Of a DNA stretch of 64,000 nt, positions 14,448 through 22,154 are shown piece after piece. Under the pieces are notes generated by a model. It had not been told where the DNA came from and searched no databases. It saw only the letters and a program-made list of their open reading frames with translations. The stretch comes from Mycolicibacterium mucogenicum DSM 44124 (GTDB lineage Bacteria > Actinomycetota > Actinomycetes > Mycobacteriales > Mycobacteriaceae). Every line of letters starts with the position of its first letter. Position 1 is the stretch's first letter. The DNA lies in NCBI RefSeq assembly GCF_005670685.2, contig NZ_CP062008.1:5394001-5458000 (forward strand), given 5' to 3'. Both the position numbers and the translations under genes were made by a program.

Positions 14448-15262
14448 GCTGCGACCTCCCCATGCAGCGCGTCACGCAGGCGGGCACTGATCCACTCGCC
14501 AACGGCCGGTGATACGGCGTTGCCATACCCGTCGACCTGGTCGCGGTTGGAGCCCCAAACGATGAATGTGCCCTTGTGGTCTGCGAAGTCGACGTCGAAG
14601 CCACAGCCCCGACCGATCTCGTGCGGGCCGAGCATCCGGAAGTAGCAGTCTTCGAGCGTGAGGTCCGCGAGCATGGCGTGCCATTCCGCGGTGAGCAGGC
14701 TGGTGGTGTCATGGCCAGTGATCGCGCCGAACGGGTCAGACAGCGGGTGCGGCGCCGGGAACTGATGCGGCTGGCTACCGTGCTGCTTGAACCACCCAGA
14801 GAACAGCAGCCCCTGCGCCGGCTGGCCAGTGATCGCGCCGAGCGGGCTACTGAGCGGGTGAGACCGGTATCCGGCTGGCACAAAGCCGTCTCGGCAGATG
14901 GCGATCAGGTCATCACGTGTCGGCGGCAAGCCCGGGCCTGGGTCGAGCAGCAGCGGCTCAGGCGTCTGCACTGCCGCGTAGGTGACGGAGAAGATGTCGG
15001 GTTTGCACGGGTAGAACTCACCCTTAACACCGCGGATGATCCAGTCCCCGAGGGTGGCGGCCATTGACCCCTCGAGCGTGTCGATCGAGAGGTAGGCCGG
15101 CAGAACGGCACCGCTGTCGTCGGTGTACTCAGCGTGGAAGCGCGCGGTGCCACCGTTGGCGAGAATCCAATCGATGATCGGGGTTGCGCCCGCGGCCGTG
15201 CCGTCCCACTGCATGGCGTCGATCTCGACGGGCTCCTTGCGGAACTTCTGGGCGGCGGTCAC
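14444..15262 (-). CDS. KFxKxPVE phage domain fused to C-terminal part of a cytosine methyltransferase
   Basis: From GTG 15262 the protein has 272 residues. Residues 1 to about 110 are the widespread phage domain seen as QKFRKEPVEIDAMQWDG and GDWIIRGVKGEFYPCKPD, function unknown. Residues about 130 to 272 resemble the target-recognition and C-terminal motifs of phage C5 methyltransferases: HPLSDPFGAITGHD, DCYFRMLGPHEIGR and QVDGYGNAVSPAVGEW. The SAM-binding half with the PC-catalytic motif is absent, so it cannot methylate alone. It overlaps the exonuclease gene by four bases (GTGA), and the fusion frame is uninterrupted. Confidence 0.7.
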   Translation of the reverse strand: MTAAQKFRKEPVEIDAMQWDGTAAGATPIIDWILANGGTARFHAEYTDDSGAVLPAYLSIDTLEGSMAATLGDWIIRGVKGEFYPCKPDIFSVTYAAVQTPEPLLLDPGPGLPPTRDDLIAICRDGFVPAGYRSHPLSSPLGAITGQPAQGLLFSGWFKQHGSQPHQFPAPHPLSDPFGAITGHDTTSLLTAEWHAMLADLTLEDCYFRMLGPHEIGRGCGFDVDFADHKGTFIVWGSNRDQVDGYGNAVSPAVGEWISARLRDALHGEVAA

Positions 15263-15849
15263 TGTGCGTCTCCGGTGATGGCGTCGTACTGGGCCATGCA
15301 CCAGAGGACGTCGCCCATGGCGGTGTGACGGTCGAAGTCATCCGGATCGACGGCGACAGCGCGGGACAGGTCGTTGGAGTTCCACGGAAGCTGCAGGCAG
15401 TGGTCAACCGGGGACGTGGCGCCGGAGGCGGTGAGAATCTCGGAGACTGCACGCAGGTAGCCGTACACGACGTTCTCGATGTCGATTAAGTGGTAGTTCC
15501 ACAGCTCGCCGATTCCCTTGGGGCGCAGCAGTTGGTGGGCGACGCGTTCGGTGTCGAAGTTCGGCACGGCGCCGACGATGTGTGGTCGACCGGTGAGAAA
15601 GTTCTTCAACACCGCGGCTGCGTCGGGGCGACTGATCGAGCGTTCGGTGCGGTACCGGGCGCGGTAGTCGGCCTTGAACGACTCCGGAAACTTGGGGTTG
15701 CTCATCCACGGTTCGGGGTCGTGGTCGATGAACAGATGCAGCGGCGTTTCGTTACCGTTCGCGTTGCGTCGCACAGCGGCGAGTTCCCATATCGGGGCGT
15801 CGATTTCGGTGCCGAGGGTCTCGGTGTCCAGGAAGACAATGTCGGTCAT
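15259..15849 (-). CDS. DnaQ-like 3'-5' exonuclease (DEDDh)
   Basis: A 196-residue protein from MTDIVFLDTETLGTEID. The DEDDh residues are visible: Asp8 and Glu10 in FLDTETLG, Asp99 in PNFDTERV, His175 and Asp180 in DRHTAMGDVL. This fold hydrolyses DNA or RNA ends from the 3' side and is common in actinophage early regions, perhaps for replication or recombination. ATG 15849 places the Exo I motif at the usual distance; the longer upstream reading is basic and overlaps the previous gene. Confidence 0.85.
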   Translation of the reverse strand: MTDIVFLDTETLGTEIDAPIWELAAVRRNANGNETPLHLFIDHDPEPWMSNPKFPESFKADYRARYRTERSISRPDAAAVLKNFLTGRPHIVGAVPNFDTERVAHQLLRPKGIGELWNYHLIDIENVVYGYLRAVSEILTASGATSPVDHCLQLPWNSNDLSRAVAVDPDDFDRHTAMGDVLWCMAQYDAITGDAQ

Positions 15850-16040
15850 CTGCGGTATTTCCCGTTCTTGATTGCGCTGAATGCGTCGAGGCAACTGCGG
15901 CAGATGTCGAATTCGGTTGGAGTCATCGACATTCCGGCCTTGATGGATACGTGCGCAGCGAACTGCGGCTGCCCATCAGATTCGCGTTTCGGCACGATGT
16001 GGTCGCACCAGTCGCACGCGTAGACGACTGTCGAAGCCAT
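15846..16040 (-). CDS. Small zinc-ribbon protein
   Basis: A 64-residue protein from MASTVVYACDWCDHIVP. Two Cys pairs, CDWC and CRSC, flank a short beta region, as in a zinc ribbon. The end AFSAIKNGKYRR is basic. Four-base coupling to both neighbours places it in the early operon. Function unknown. Confidence 0.75.
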   Translation of the reverse strand: MASTVVYACDWCDHIVPKRESDGQPQFAAHVSIKAGMSMTPTEFDICRSCLDAFSAIKNGKYRR

Positions 16041-16663
16041 TAGGATGTCCTCTCGTGGTGTTGCAAGACCTTCACCGGCTTTGATTTGTCGTATTGCTTG
16101 ATGCCCCAGACGATCGCGTGCAGTGACACGAGGAAATGCCAGTCGTAGTCGCGGAGGTTCCATTCCCAGCTGTCGCCGAAGTTGAAGCGGCCGAACTGGA
16201 ATCGGTGCAGGCGCTGGTGGGCGAGGGTCTCGTCGCACTCATCGAGGTAGTCCAGGACCTCATCGCGGATCGCGCGCCACAGCGGGTAATGCGGACCCTC
16301 GTTATCGCGGCACCAATCTCGAAAGTGTTTGTAGACCTGCCGTTTCAGCGAATCAGGTGAGAACGATTCGAAGCGCTGCGGGCCGCACAGCTTCTCGGAC
16401 CAATAGGACGCGTTGATGTATCCGGGCGGCTTGCGGAAGAACTCGAACATGTCGTCCAGGCGCGAGAAATGGAAGTCCTGCAGGTCGCCCGTGATGACCA
16501 GGTGGCCCGGCCAGGTGACCAGGTCGAACCACCAAATGGACGTCCCCGGTTCCTTGAACCGGATGTGCCGGTAGGTTCCCTCGTCGCGGAGCACAGTCAT
16601 CTCGTGCTTTCGCGTCGACACCTGAAGCATCCGAAATGCCCGGTATTCGTCGTCGGTGCTCAT
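16040..16663 (-). CDS. Conserved phage protein of unknown function
   Basis: A 207-residue protein from MSTDDEYRAFRMLQVST. It contains HIRFKEPGTSIWWFDLVTW, GHLVITGDLQDFHFSRLDDM and, near the end, WEWNLRDYDWHFLVSLHAIV. The pattern (GDLqdf, then a Trp-rich helical end) occurs in phage early genes from several hosts, but no function is known to me. No catalytic motif is clear. The start is set by the ATGA overlap with the previous gene. Confidence 0.75.
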   Translation of the reverse strand: MSTDDEYRAFRMLQVSTRKHEMTVLRDEGTYRHIRFKEPGTSIWWFDLVTWPGHLVITGDLQDFHFSRLDDMFEFFRKPPGYINASYWSEKLCGPQRFESFSPDSLKRQVYKHFRDWCRDNEGPHYPLWRAIRDEVLDYLDECDETLAHQRLHRFQFGRFNFGDSWEWNLRDYDWHFLVSLHAIVWGIKQYDKSKPVKVLQHHERTS

Positions 16664-17022
16664 GATGTCGCGCCGAAGTCCAGTGCGGTCTGCGGGTTGC
16701 CAGCCTTCACGTGAGCGGGGTCGTGGTCCAAGCACAGCAGCCGGCCGCCGACGTTGCCCGCGTAGTCGCCGCCGCATTCGTCGCACTTCTGGCAGTCGGA
16801 GCACAGCAGCTCGAGCGACTCGGCGCGCCGGAACCAGCCCGCCAGCTTCACCGTCTGGTTGTGCGCCTCGTCGGCGGTCGTCCACTCGAAGTGGTCCGCC
16901 TTGCCGCAACTGGTGCACCGGGCCTTGTAGTACGTAACCGCCTGCACGTTTGGGTATTTCGGTGCAGTGGGCACCGCTGGTGATTCGCCCATCGGCTCGG
17001 TCTCGTCTTCGCAGGCGTTCAT
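16660..17022 (-). CDS. Zinc-ribbon phage protein
   Basis: A 120-residue protein starting MNACEDETEPMGESPAV. Cys pairs are CTSCGKADHFEW, LLCSDCQKCDECGGDYAG and a final LLCLDHDPAHV, so it could hold two or three zinc ions. The rest is acidic. It begins at the stop of the cupin-like gene (one-base overlap). Role unknown. Confidence 0.75.
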   Translation of the reverse strand: MNACEDETEPMGESPAVPTAPKYPNVQAVTYYKARCTSCGKADHFEWTTADEAHNQTVKLAGWFRRAESLELLCSDCQKCDECGGDYAGNVGGRLLCLDHDPAHVKAGNPQTALDFGATS

Positions 17023-17651
17023 CAGCGCTCACCGCATCCCGCGTCGCCGAACTCCTGCCACGGAACGAACTGGTCGACGTAGTGGCGCGTCGAGGCACCT
17101 GGCCACGCCGGGCCTTTGCACCAGAAGCCCCAGGTTCGCGAGCGACGGCCGGTGATGATCAGCGTCCAGCACGGGAGCTTCGCCGCGGTCGTTCCTGCGC
17201 CGTCGCATGCGCCGCAGTCGGTTTCCATCCAGCGACCGTCGGGCACCATCCCGTATGCGCCCCCGGTGCCGTTGCAGGACGCGCATGGGACGGGCCACAG
17301 CTCGACGCGGTGGCGGAACGTCGCCGGACGGAATGCGAGTGTGCGGTCCCAGCCCCGGAAGCGGCCGCCGATAAGTCCTGAGCGTGGCGTCCGTTGCGAG
17401 TACTCGGTGACCTCGGTGTAGCCGCCCTTGAGGATCAGGGACACGAACCACCATGGGTGGTCATGCAGCGCGCGGTCGTCGTCGCTGCGGAGGAACTGGT
17501 GGACGTATACGTTCAGCACCGGGTTTCGCGGGATGACGTACCAGCGGCGCAGGTAGGGGTCAGCAGGGCCGCCGATGATTTGGTGCGGTTGGCCGGACAG
17601 TAGGCGGCTGAACCAATCCCGTGCCTTCGGGTGCTCGCTGGTGGCGGTCAT
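17022..17651 (-). CDS. Cupin-like phage protein with DnaJ-type Cys insert
   Basis: A 209-residue protein starting MTATSEHPKARDWFSRL. The core PYLRRWYVIPRNPVLNVYVH, then DDDRALHDHPWWFVSLILKG and RPATFRHRVELW, is a cupin-like beta barrel with a conserved HDHPWW metal-binding-like motif. Between the last strands is a Cys-rich insert CASCNGTGGAYG and DCGACDGAG, resembling a DnaJ zinc finger. Cupin-like proteins of this type are found in many actinophages; the substrate is unknown. Confidence 0.8.
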   Translation of the reverse strand: MTATSEHPKARDWFSRLLSGQPHQIIGGPADPYLRRWYVIPRNPVLNVYVHQFLRSDDDRALHDHPWWFVSLILKGGYTEVTEYSQRTPRSGLIGGRFRGWDRTLAFRPATFRHRVELWPVPCASCNGTGGAYGMVPDGRWMETDCGACDGAGTTAAKLPCWTLIITGRRSRTWGFWCKGPAWPGASTRHYVDQFVPWQEFGDAGCGER

Positions 17652-17767
17652 GGGCTTCCTTCGAGGCGTAATCGGGGTCTGAGAGTCGGATTTCGAGGTG
17701 GCTATCCGAGTGCGCCGCGTTCGGGTTCAGGCCCGGACGCGGCGCACTGGGCGGCGCCGCGGTGCTG
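17652..17767. other. Short intergenic gap
   Basis: A 116-base gap between two operon parts. It carries a ribosome-binding-type sequence for the cupin gene (ttccttcgag on the + strand) and a cgcgccg-rich inverted sequence near 17715 to 17760. No gene or clear terminator is visible. Confidence 0.4.
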
Positions 17768-18658
17768 TCAGGGCTGGGCGTAGACGGGCAGGCCGATGTC
17801 GTTGGTGACCCTGGTGGTCACCTCTTCCCATGCCTGGCGGACGATTTCGCGTGTCGGGAACAACTTCACGGCGAGCTTGAGCTGACCTTCGGTGACGTCG
17901 AGCCGGAAGTAGGCGTGCACGTCGTAGAGGGTCGGGTGGCCTTCCCAGGGGCGCAGCGACAGGGTGATGGTCTGCGGTACCTCGAGTTCGCGTCCGACAG
18001 CGCCAGCGCGTGCACTGACTTCCTTCTTGTACGCGAGCTTCTGACTGCCGTTGGCCTTGTTCAGGTCCGATTCGAACTCGCCGTTGGTCGACGTCCGGAT
18101 GCTGTCGATGATCTCCAGCAGGTCGGCCTGGTCGGGGCTCTTGATCGTGTGCCGCAGCTCTTCGATGATGTCGCCGAATCGGTGCTGGCCCATGTACTTC
18201 TCGGAAATCTCGTGCCATTTGACCCAGTCGGGGTCGGATTTGAGCTTCAGTTCGAGGGCGTCGTCGCGCCATCCGGCCACGCCGCCGTCGCCGCCGGCGT
18301 GGTCGTTGTAGATGGCCTTGATGGTGCCGCGCTCTGCGTTGCCCCACAGGGTGCCGGTCGCTTCGGGGAGTGGGCGGCGCGTGAGCTCTTGAAGGAACGA
18401 GTCCATTTCGGTGACGGTGCGGGTTCCCTTTGGCCGCCACGGCGTCGGGTAGACCGTCTCGTCGTCGACGATCCGCTCGGACTGCAGGCCGCGTTGCTCC
18501 GTCACCGAGACGATGTGCATGGCGTGCGGCTCGCCGGTGGTGAAGTGCTGGGCCTGATGCGGGGTGTTGAATGTGTCGCCGCCGCGGACCATCGCCGGCG
18601 GGTCGTCAAAGGTGATGGTGCCGATCACGTTCGGGGTGTCGTCTTCTGTTGGTGCCAT
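17768..18658 (-). CDS. DUF2303 (YfdQ-like) phage protein
   Basis: A 296-residue protein starting MAPTEDDTPNVIGTITF. The sequence with TVTEMDSFLQELTRRPL, GTLWGNAERGTIKAIYNDHA, DWVKWHEISEKYMGQHRFGD and LRPWEGHPTLYDVHAYFRL follows the DUF2303/YfdQ pattern found in prophages of Gram-negative and actinobacterial hosts. Its biochemical role is unknown, though it often sits with recombination or replication genes. It is followed (upstream on the strand) by a 114-residue partner gene. Confidence 0.82.
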   Translation of the reverse strand: MAPTEDDTPNVIGTITFDDPPAMVRGGDTFNTPHQAQHFTTGEPHAMHIVSVTEQRGLQSERIVDDETVYPTPWRPKGTRTVTEMDSFLQELTRRPLPEATGTLWGNAERGTIKAIYNDHAGGDGGVAGWRDDALELKLKSDPDWVKWHEISEKYMGQHRFGDIIEELRHTIKSPDQADLLEIIDSIRTSTNGEFESDLNKANGSQKLAYKKEVSARAGAVGRELEVPQTITLSLRPWEGHPTLYDVHAYFRLDVTEGQLKLAVKLFPTREIVRQAWEEVTTRVTNDIGLPVYAQP

Positions 18659-18685
18659 CGTGGTGAATCCTGTTCTCTCGGTGGG

Positions 18686-19030
18686 TTACTTGTTTCCGGT
18701 GGCTTCGTCGATCGGCTGGTTGCCGAACAGGTCGTCCTGATTGGGCGGGTTTCGGTGCAGTCCGTTGTCGCCGTCGCCGAACCACATCGACGTGCGCTTG
18801 TCTTCGGGAATGGACGCGGTGATGGTGTCTTCGATGTAGTAGGCGCCGGGGATTTTCGCGTACTTCTTGAGCTTCAACTTGATGGTGATGGTGGCGTCCT
18901 TGCCGGTCGCCTCGACAGCTTCGACCGCCTTGGCGAGCAGTCGGGTCGCCTCGTCGGCGGCTCGGCCTTTGGCGTGCTGCACGAACACCGCGGCGAAGTC
19001 GGAGCGATCGTCAGTGGTATTGCTGGACAT
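18686..19030 (-). CDS. Phage protein accompanying the DUF2303 gene
   Basis: A 114-residue protein starting MSSNTTDDRSDFAAVFV. A helical segment (AADEATRLLAKAVEAVEAT) is followed by strands with ATITIKLKLKKYAKIPGAYY and an acidic Asn/Gly-rich tail. The position next to the DUF2303 gene, 27 bases apart, suggests joint function. Family not recognised with certainty. Confidence 0.72.
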   Translation of the reverse strand: MSSNTTDDRSDFAAVFVQHAKGRAADEATRLLAKAVEAVEATGKDATITIKLKLKKYAKIPGAYYIEDTITASIPEDKRTSMWFGDGDNGLHRNPPNQDDLFGNQPIDEATGNK

Positions 19031-19070
19031 GGCTATTGGCCTCTCTGGTGGTTGATCGGAATAGCCGCTG

Positions 19071-20033
19071 TCAGCGACCAGGAACGGGGCTCGGAATCGA
19101 CAGGGTCGGCAGCACGCCGTCGCCGATCGGAAAGCAGTTCAGGTTCACGCCGGCCTGGGCCATCTTGTTGAGGCAGGCGGCGATGGCGATCTTCAAATCC
19201 GGGACCGGCTGGCGGGCAAGGGCTTCGGCTGCGATCCGGCGCTGCTCGGCGGTCTTGGCGTCCTGCTCGGCCTGCGTGGTTTCGGCGCGGGCGGCGTTGA
19301 TCGCGTTGATCCGCTTCTCGGTGTTGTCGTCGTAGTCGATGACCGGGATGGACAGGTCGATGATCTCGACCTGGTCGCCGGACTTCTCGCGCATCAGGCG
19401 CAGCGATTCGGTGGTCACCGAGTTGAGGTCGACGCGGGCCGGAGCGGGGCCGGTGGGCTTGCCGTCGGGGCCGATCGGTGCGACGGGGTCGCCGGCCAGC
19501 GGGTCGAATCGCACGAAGGCCTCGTTGAGGGCGGTTCGCAGGTTGCGTTCGATGAGGTTGGAGCGGACGTTGTCGAATGTCTTGTACTGGCGGTACAGCT
19601 CATCGGCCTTGTCGCTCTTGATGTTCCAGCGGATGTTGACGTCAGCGAGGGCGGTGCTGTTGTTGCCCAGGCGGACCTGGATGCGTCGGTCGCCGTTGTA
19701 GACGTCGTTCTGGATGGCGGCGTCCATCTCCACCACGTTCTTCCACGGGGCCATGAAATGCAGGCCGTTGGAGAGGGTTTCGCCGGTTGGTCGGTTGAAG
19801 CTGGTGACGATTCCGACCTGGCGGGGTCCGATGATGTTGGCGGAGGCGCAGATTACGAAGACCAGGGCCAGGACCGCGCCGCCGACCGAGGTGAGGAACG
19901 CGTACGGATTGTTGAATCGTTTTGCCTCGTCGCGGTATTGGCCGGGTTCCGTGTACGGGATGGCCGCCCAGACGGCGAGTGCGACGGCGCCGATCAGTAG
20001 GCAGATCAGGGAGAGGATGAAGGTCACGGGCAT
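19071..20033 (-). CDS. Band-7/SPFH membrane protein
   Basis: A 320-residue protein from MPVTFILSLICLLIGAV. Two N-terminal membrane helices (residues about 3 to 25 and 45 to 70) precede an SPFH domain with GPRQVGIVTSFNRPTGETL, GLHFMAPWKNVVEMDAAIQN and NIRWNIKSDKADELYRQYK. A charged Ala/Glu/Gln-rich helix (AARAETTQAEQDAKTAEQRR) follows, typical of prohibitin/HflK-type oligomers. Phage-borne SPFH proteins could affect membrane stability or protease access during lysogeny; this is inference. The ATG 20033 lies 10 bases inside the upstream gene. Confidence 0.85.
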   Translation of the reverse strand: MPVTFILSLICLLIGAVALAVWAAIPYTEPGQYRDEAKRFNNPYAFLTSVGGAVLALVFVICASANIIGPRQVGIVTSFNRPTGETLSNGLHFMAPWKNVVEMDAAIQNDVYNGDRRIQVRLGNNSTALADVNIRWNIKSDKADELYRQYKTFDNVRSNLIERNLRTALNEAFVRFDPLAGDPVAPIGPDGKPTGPAPARVDLNSVTTESLRLMREKSGDQVEIIDLSIPVIDYDDNTEKRINAINAARAETTQAEQDAKTAEQRRIAAEALARQPVPDLKIAIAACLNKMAQAGVNLNCFPIGDGVLPTLSIPSPVPGR

Positions 20034-20233
20034 TGGTGTGTGGGCTCCTGTTTGTCGGTCCAGGTGATCTGAATGACGAATGGTGGGGATGGCGGCAGTT
20101 GGCTGGTTTTCCAGCTGTCGTGGCAGCCGTAGCAGCGCGGCATACCTGCCGCTGGTTTGCCGCCGCAGTCGACGCATTGGCGTGGTGTGGCCAGGTAGCG
20201 GGCGTTCTGCTCGGCAGTGGTCGCCGTGGTCAC
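20024..20233 (-). CDS. Small zinc-ribbon protein
   Basis: A 69-residue protein starting MTTATTAEQNARYLATP. CVDCGG and CYGCHD form a four-Cys ribbon in the N-terminal half; the C-terminal half is TSQLPPSPPFVIQITWTD. Overlaps neighbours on both sides. Another member of the series of Cys-rich early proteins; function unknown. Confidence 0.72.
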   Translation of the reverse strand: MTTATTAEQNARYLATPRQCVDCGGKPAAGMPRCYGCHDSWKTSQLPPSPPFVIQITWTDKQEPTHQCP

Positions 20234-20550
20234 GGTGACCGGCCTTGCATCTGGGCGGCGATGCGGTGGTCGGCGTCATCGATCCGGCGGATCGCCGCGG
20301 CGATGTGGCGCGCGTGGTCGAGGCGGGTCGGGCCGGTGAAGGCGCAGCCGCCGCAGGCGATTACTTGATCGGTGAACCGGTCGGGTAGGTCGGCGTCGAC
20401 CCAGTGATGCGCGATCAGTTCGGCGATCCGCTCGTCGCGTTCGGTGGCGTCCTGTGCGGCCCGGAGCAGATGTCGGGACGCGCGACGGATCAGCAGCCCG
20501 ATGCCGACCACCATGGCGATTCCGATGAGCCAGACGACGACGTCTACCAC
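20230..20550 (-). CDS. Small membrane-anchored phage protein
   Basis: From GTG 20550 the protein has 106 residues. A single N-terminal membrane helix (VVWLIGIAMVVGIGLLIRR) is followed by a long charged helix and CGGCAFTGPTRLDHARHIAA. The GTG start overlaps the end of the previous gene by seven bases. A two-Cys motif near an HxxH-type pattern might bind metal. No known family. Confidence 0.65.
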   Translation of the reverse strand: MVDVVVWLIGIAMVVGIGLLIRRASRHLLRAAQDATERDERIAELIAHHWVDADLPDRFTDQVIACGGCAFTGPTRLDHARHIAAAIRRIDDADHRIAAQMQGRSP

Positions 20551-20990
20551 GGGCGGCCGCCGATCGTCACGAGCTGGCCCTGTGCCAAGCCCCGCGGGGC
20601 GATGATTCGGGCATTCGCGCACGCGGCGCACATCGCGGGTGTGCCCTGCGGATGCCGATCGCAGAACTGCGCAGGCGCAACGTCGCGCCACGCCGCAGCG
20701 AACCGGGCGAAGAGTGACCAGACCCCGAGCAGGGTCACCTCGAGCCGCTGAAAGGCCAGTGCTGTGCGCCACGCGGCGAGCTGGAGTGCGACGAAGTCGG
20801 TAGGCCATGGTTCGGACGGGTCGTACTCGCATTCCATCCGGAACAGGTCGCCTTCAAGGACGGTGTAGTTGAAGTGCATCGACTGCGATCCAGCCGGAGT
20901 TGCCGCTGCGAACACGTTGTCGGCCAACATCTTCAGGTCGGCCAGTGGATGCGGCATTGACAGCCGGATCGCTCGTGTCATGTTGCTCAT
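20544..20990 (-). CDS. Phage protein of unknown function
   Basis: A 148-residue protein from MSNMTRAIRLSMPHPLA. It has a beta/alpha look (QSMHFNYTVLEGDLFRMECE) and then hydrophobic helices (VALQLAAWRTALAFQRLEVT, LLGVWSLFARFAAAW), ending with FCDRHPQGTPAMCAACANA, a Cys cluster. The ATG overlaps the previous stop by one base. Family not recognised. Confidence 0.65.
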   Translation of the reverse strand: MSNMTRAIRLSMPHPLADLKMLADNVFAAATPAGSQSMHFNYTVLEGDLFRMECEYDPSEPWPTDFVALQLAAWRTALAFQRLEVTLLGVWSLFARFAAAWRDVAPAQFCDRHPQGTPAMCAACANARIIAPRGLAQGQLVTIGGRPW

Positions 20991-21259
20991 CAGGCGCGTC
21001 CTGCCTTGATCGCTCGTAGGTAACCGGAGACGCGGGAGATCGCGTCGGCCATTTCGGGGTCCGATGCGCAGGCCACGACGTTGACCGCGTCTGGGCCGGA
21101 CATCGCGAATCCGTCGTTCGATTCGCCGCGTGTCCACTGGCCGTCCCAAACGGCGATGTGGACGCCGTACTTGTTGATCCGGACGTCGACGAAGACGTCT
21201 TCGGTTCCGGTCAATTCGACGGCCTGGTTGCGCAGATCGGTCAGGGTCGGCGCGCTCAT
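20990..21259 (-). CDS. Small phage protein of unknown function
   Basis: An 89-residue protein from MSAPTLTDLRNQAVELT. The middle DVFVDVRINKYGVHIAVWDG suggests a small alpha/beta fold; the end VSGYLRAIKAGRA is basic. ATG 21259 overlaps the stop of the 34-residue membrane gene (ATGA). Role unknown. Confidence 0.65.
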   Translation of the reverse strand: MSAPTLTDLRNQAVELTGTEDVFVDVRINKYGVHIAVWDGQWTRGESNDGFAMSGPDAVNVVACASDPEMADAISRVSGYLRAIKAGRA

Positions 21260-21360
21260 CCGTTCACCGCCCAAACGAACAGCGGGAGGCCGTAGATCAC
21301 GATCGCGAGCCCACCGAGCAGCGCTGCGACTCCGGCGAGATTCTCAAGCCATGTACGCAT
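21256..21360 (-). CDS. 34-residue single-helix membrane peptide
   Basis: A short frame, MRTWLENLAGVAALLGG then LAIVIYGLPLFVWAVNG, almost entirely one membrane helix. ATG 21360 abuts the stop of the preceding gene by one base, and its stop overlaps the next ATG by three bases, so it is embedded in the coupled gene chain and very probably translated. It may be a small phage membrane factor; function unknown. Confidence 0.6.
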   Translation of the reverse strand: MRTWLENLAGVAALLGGLAIVIYGLPLFVWAVNG

Positions 21361-21740
21361 CAGGCCACCGCCCCGAGGTGCCCCGGTTCATCAGGCAGCA
21401 CCGTGCCCGGGGTGACCGGGTAGGTCTCGCGGTTGCCGCCCTCTTCCTGCCAGTAGCCGCCCCAGCAGGAATAGCGGCCGCAGGACAGCGGAACCCAGCG
21501 GCGGGGCCACCAGATGGTCCGCTCGCGCGTCCAGGAGCCGTCAGCGGCGACGGGCGTATCGCAGAGGGTGCGGCGCTGGGAGCCGAGGAAGCCCCACACG
21601 ACTGTCTGGCAGCCGATCCCGGGCGGGGCGGCCTGAACGTCGCTGGCGTAGCCGATGCCGATGCCGATGCCCAGCAGCACCAGGGTCGACAGGAGGGCCG
21701 CCAGCAGTCGGCGGAGCCGAATCGCGTTGTGGTTCAGCAT
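21360..21740 (-). CDS. Phage-encoded membrane or exported protein
   Basis: A 126-residue protein from MLNHNAIRLRRLLAALL. A basic start and hydrophobic helix (LLAALLSTLVLLGIGIGIGY) look like a signal anchor. The remainder has four Cys (GCQTVVWGFLG, LCDTPVAADGSW, LSCGRYSCWGGYW) and Trp-rich strands, fitting a small exported disulphide protein. Could act on the cell surface in lysogens; inference. Confidence 0.7.
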   Translation of the reverse strand: MLNHNAIRLRRLLAALLSTLVLLGIGIGIGYASDVQAAPPGIGCQTVVWGFLGSQRRTLCDTPVAADGSWTRERTIWWPRRWVPLSCGRYSCWGGYWQEEGGNRETYPVTPGTVLPDEPGHLGAVA

Positions 21741-22042
21741 TCGTCGAGCCGTCCATCTGCGGCCGCAACGACGAGAGTGCACCAGCAGTTGACCGTCAGC
21801 GGCAGGTCTGCGTCGGCGACCATGACGTCGGCGGTGATGCCGTTGACGCCGAACATGGTTACCTTCCACATGAGGTCACCGATTGGCCGCATGGGCCGTG
21901 AGGGACGCGATCCTGCCCACGACTCCAGCTGCTCGAACTTGGGGACGGCGCGCAGCACCATGTTGTCGCCGAGCAGCCATACCCTGGTGCCGTCGGGTTC
22001 CTGCCGCTCAGATATCACGGCGGGTAAAGTCTTGGTTGACAT
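21734..22042 (-). CDS. Phage protein of unknown function
   Basis: A 102-residue protein starting MSTKTLPAVISERQEPD. It contains RVWLLGDNMVLRAVPKFEQL and DLPLTVNCWCTLVVAAADG. The first ribosome-binding-like sequence upstream is aggagc. Stop overlaps the membrane gene start by seven bases. Not recognised. Confidence 0.65.
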   Translation of the reverse strand: MSTKTLPAVISERQEPDGTRVWLLGDNMVLRAVPKFEQLESWAGSRPSRPMRPIGDLMWKVTMFGVNGITADVMVADADLPLTVNCWCTLVVAAADGRLDEC

Positions 22043-22069
22043 TTCGAGGCTCCTACTCGTTGTGTCGTT

Positions 22070-22100
22070 GCCGCCCCGCCCTACCGGGGCGGCATCTTTT
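22070..22100 (+). terminator. GC-rich hairpin with T-run on the + strand
   Basis: GCCGCCCCG (22070 to 22078) pairs with CGGGGCGGC (22085 to 22093) and is followed on the + strand by atcttttt. This is terminator-like for the + strand, yet all neighbours are minus-strand genes. It may block antisense transcription or act as a structured leader for the gene at 21734 to 22042. Confidence 0.5.
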
Positions 22101-22154
22101 TGTGGTGGGTGGCCGGTGCCCCAACCCCATTGCGGGCGCCGTCCGATCCGGCAA

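Noticed and set aside
22070..22100. Hairpin as riboswitch leader
   Set aside because: A single simple GC stem without conserved aptamer elements; treated only as a terminator-like hairpin.
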